From an uncultured Bacillota bacterium (GTDB lineage Bacteria > Bacillota > Clostridia > Peptostreptococcales > Anaerovoracaceae): a stretch of DNA of 5,658 nt. Position numbers and translations under genes: made by a program. Of the stretch, positions 5,329 through 5,658 are shown piece after piece. The notes beneath the pieces are model-generated. The model had not been told where the DNA came from and ran no database searches. It saw nothing but the letters and a program-made list of their open reading frames with translations. Each line of letters starts with the position of its first letter. Within the stretch, counting starts at the first letter, position 1. Location: NCBI GenBank assembly GCA_946638265.1, contig CAMPBN010000085.1, positions 1 through 5,658 on the forward strand. The letters are read 5' to 3'.

Positions 5329-5658
5329 ATGAAGAAAAGTGACAGAAGAGAAAGCAGCCGCGGAGGCAGAAACGCCCGCGACAGCAGAGAATACGGGGCG
5401 AAAGCTCTGAAACGCGAAGAACGCGGCAGAGGCAGAGCGCGTGACGATTTCAGAGATAAGAAATCTGCATATGAGACTCGCGACAGACGCCCGGAAAAAG
5501 ATTTCCACGCCGGTGACTTCGAAGCAGAAAACAAGAACGTCATTATAGGAAGAAACCCGGTGATGGAAGCCCTGAAAGCCGGCCGCGAGATAGATAAACT
5601 CTTGGTGGCCAAAGGTGCAGAGGGCAGCATCGTCAAGATTGTGGGCCTGGCCAAAGAC
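5329..5658 (+). CDS. rlmB: 23S rRNA 2'-O-methyltransferase RlmB/TrmH family, 3'-truncated by window edge
   Basis: The first 110 residues of an open frame running off the window. SPOUT-class RNA methyltransferases of this family use S-adenosylmethionine; RlmB modifies G2251 of 23S rRNA in E. coli. Residues 71-110 (VIIGRNPVMEALKAG, then IDKLLVAKG, then IVKIVGLAKD) match the N-terminal substrate-binding domain that precedes the SPOUT catalytic domain. The SAM-binding knot motifs lie beyond the window, so the exact target is inferred from the neighbourhood: the cysS-mrnC-rlmB order is conserved in Bacillota. Residues 1-65 form a very charged, arginine-rich, probably disordered extension (RRESSRGGRNARD, then KREERGRGRARDD), likely binding RNA. 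An upstream start by AGAGGA is supported. The family assignment is secure, the precise paralogue slightly less so. Confidence 0.88.
   Translation, partial: MKKSDRRESSRGGRNARDSREYGAKALKREERGRGRARDDFRDKKSAYETRDRRPEKDFHAGDFEAENKNVIIGRNPVMEALKAGREIDKLLVAKGAEGSIVKIVGLAKD

Overview
The window is a single co-directional block of eight genes on the + strand, with the first and last cut by the window edges. Gene order and protein families point to a Gram-positive Bacillota, most likely a member of the Clostridia. The conserved backbone cysS, mrnC, rlmB matches the translation/rRNA-maturation cluster known from Bacillus subtilis, and the thymidylate synthase is of the type I associate with clostridia. 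The lineage is inferred from gene content and was not checked by any search.

Layout, left to right: the C-terminal two thirds of cysteinyl-tRNA synthetase (cysS); a membrane-anchored NodB/polysaccharide-deacetylase-fold protein that has lost its metal-binding residues; two adjacent, different bactofilins, the second with a long acidic Ala/Glu/Pro-rich N-terminal region; Mini-ribonuclease III (mrnC); thymidylate synthase (thyA); dihydrofolate reductase (folA); and the first 110 codons of an RlmB-type 23S rRNA 2'-O-methyltransferase. The gene gaps are 11, 13, 2, 3, 1, 60 and 43 nt. I see no clear promoter and no convincing intrinsic terminator, so the block reads as one operon with translational coupling across the tight junctions. 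The two larger gaps flank folA, and each holds an inverted repeat.

Three functional themes are joined. Translation and 23S rRNA maturation are represented by cysS, mrnC and rlmB. The thymidylate cycle is represented by thyA, which makes dTMP and dihydrofolate, and folA, which regenerates tetrahydrofolate. The third is a probable cell-envelope/cytoskeleton module: the single-pass NodB-fold protein plus two bactofilins. This module sits inside the otherwise conserved cysS-mrnC interval and is the most interesting part of the window. A bactofilin polymer next to a wall-facing, apparently catalytically dead deacetylase suggests a scaffold or sensor role, not an enzymatic one.

No RNA genes, CRISPR arrays, insertion sequences or attachment sites were seen. 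There is no stretch over 300 nt without a gene.
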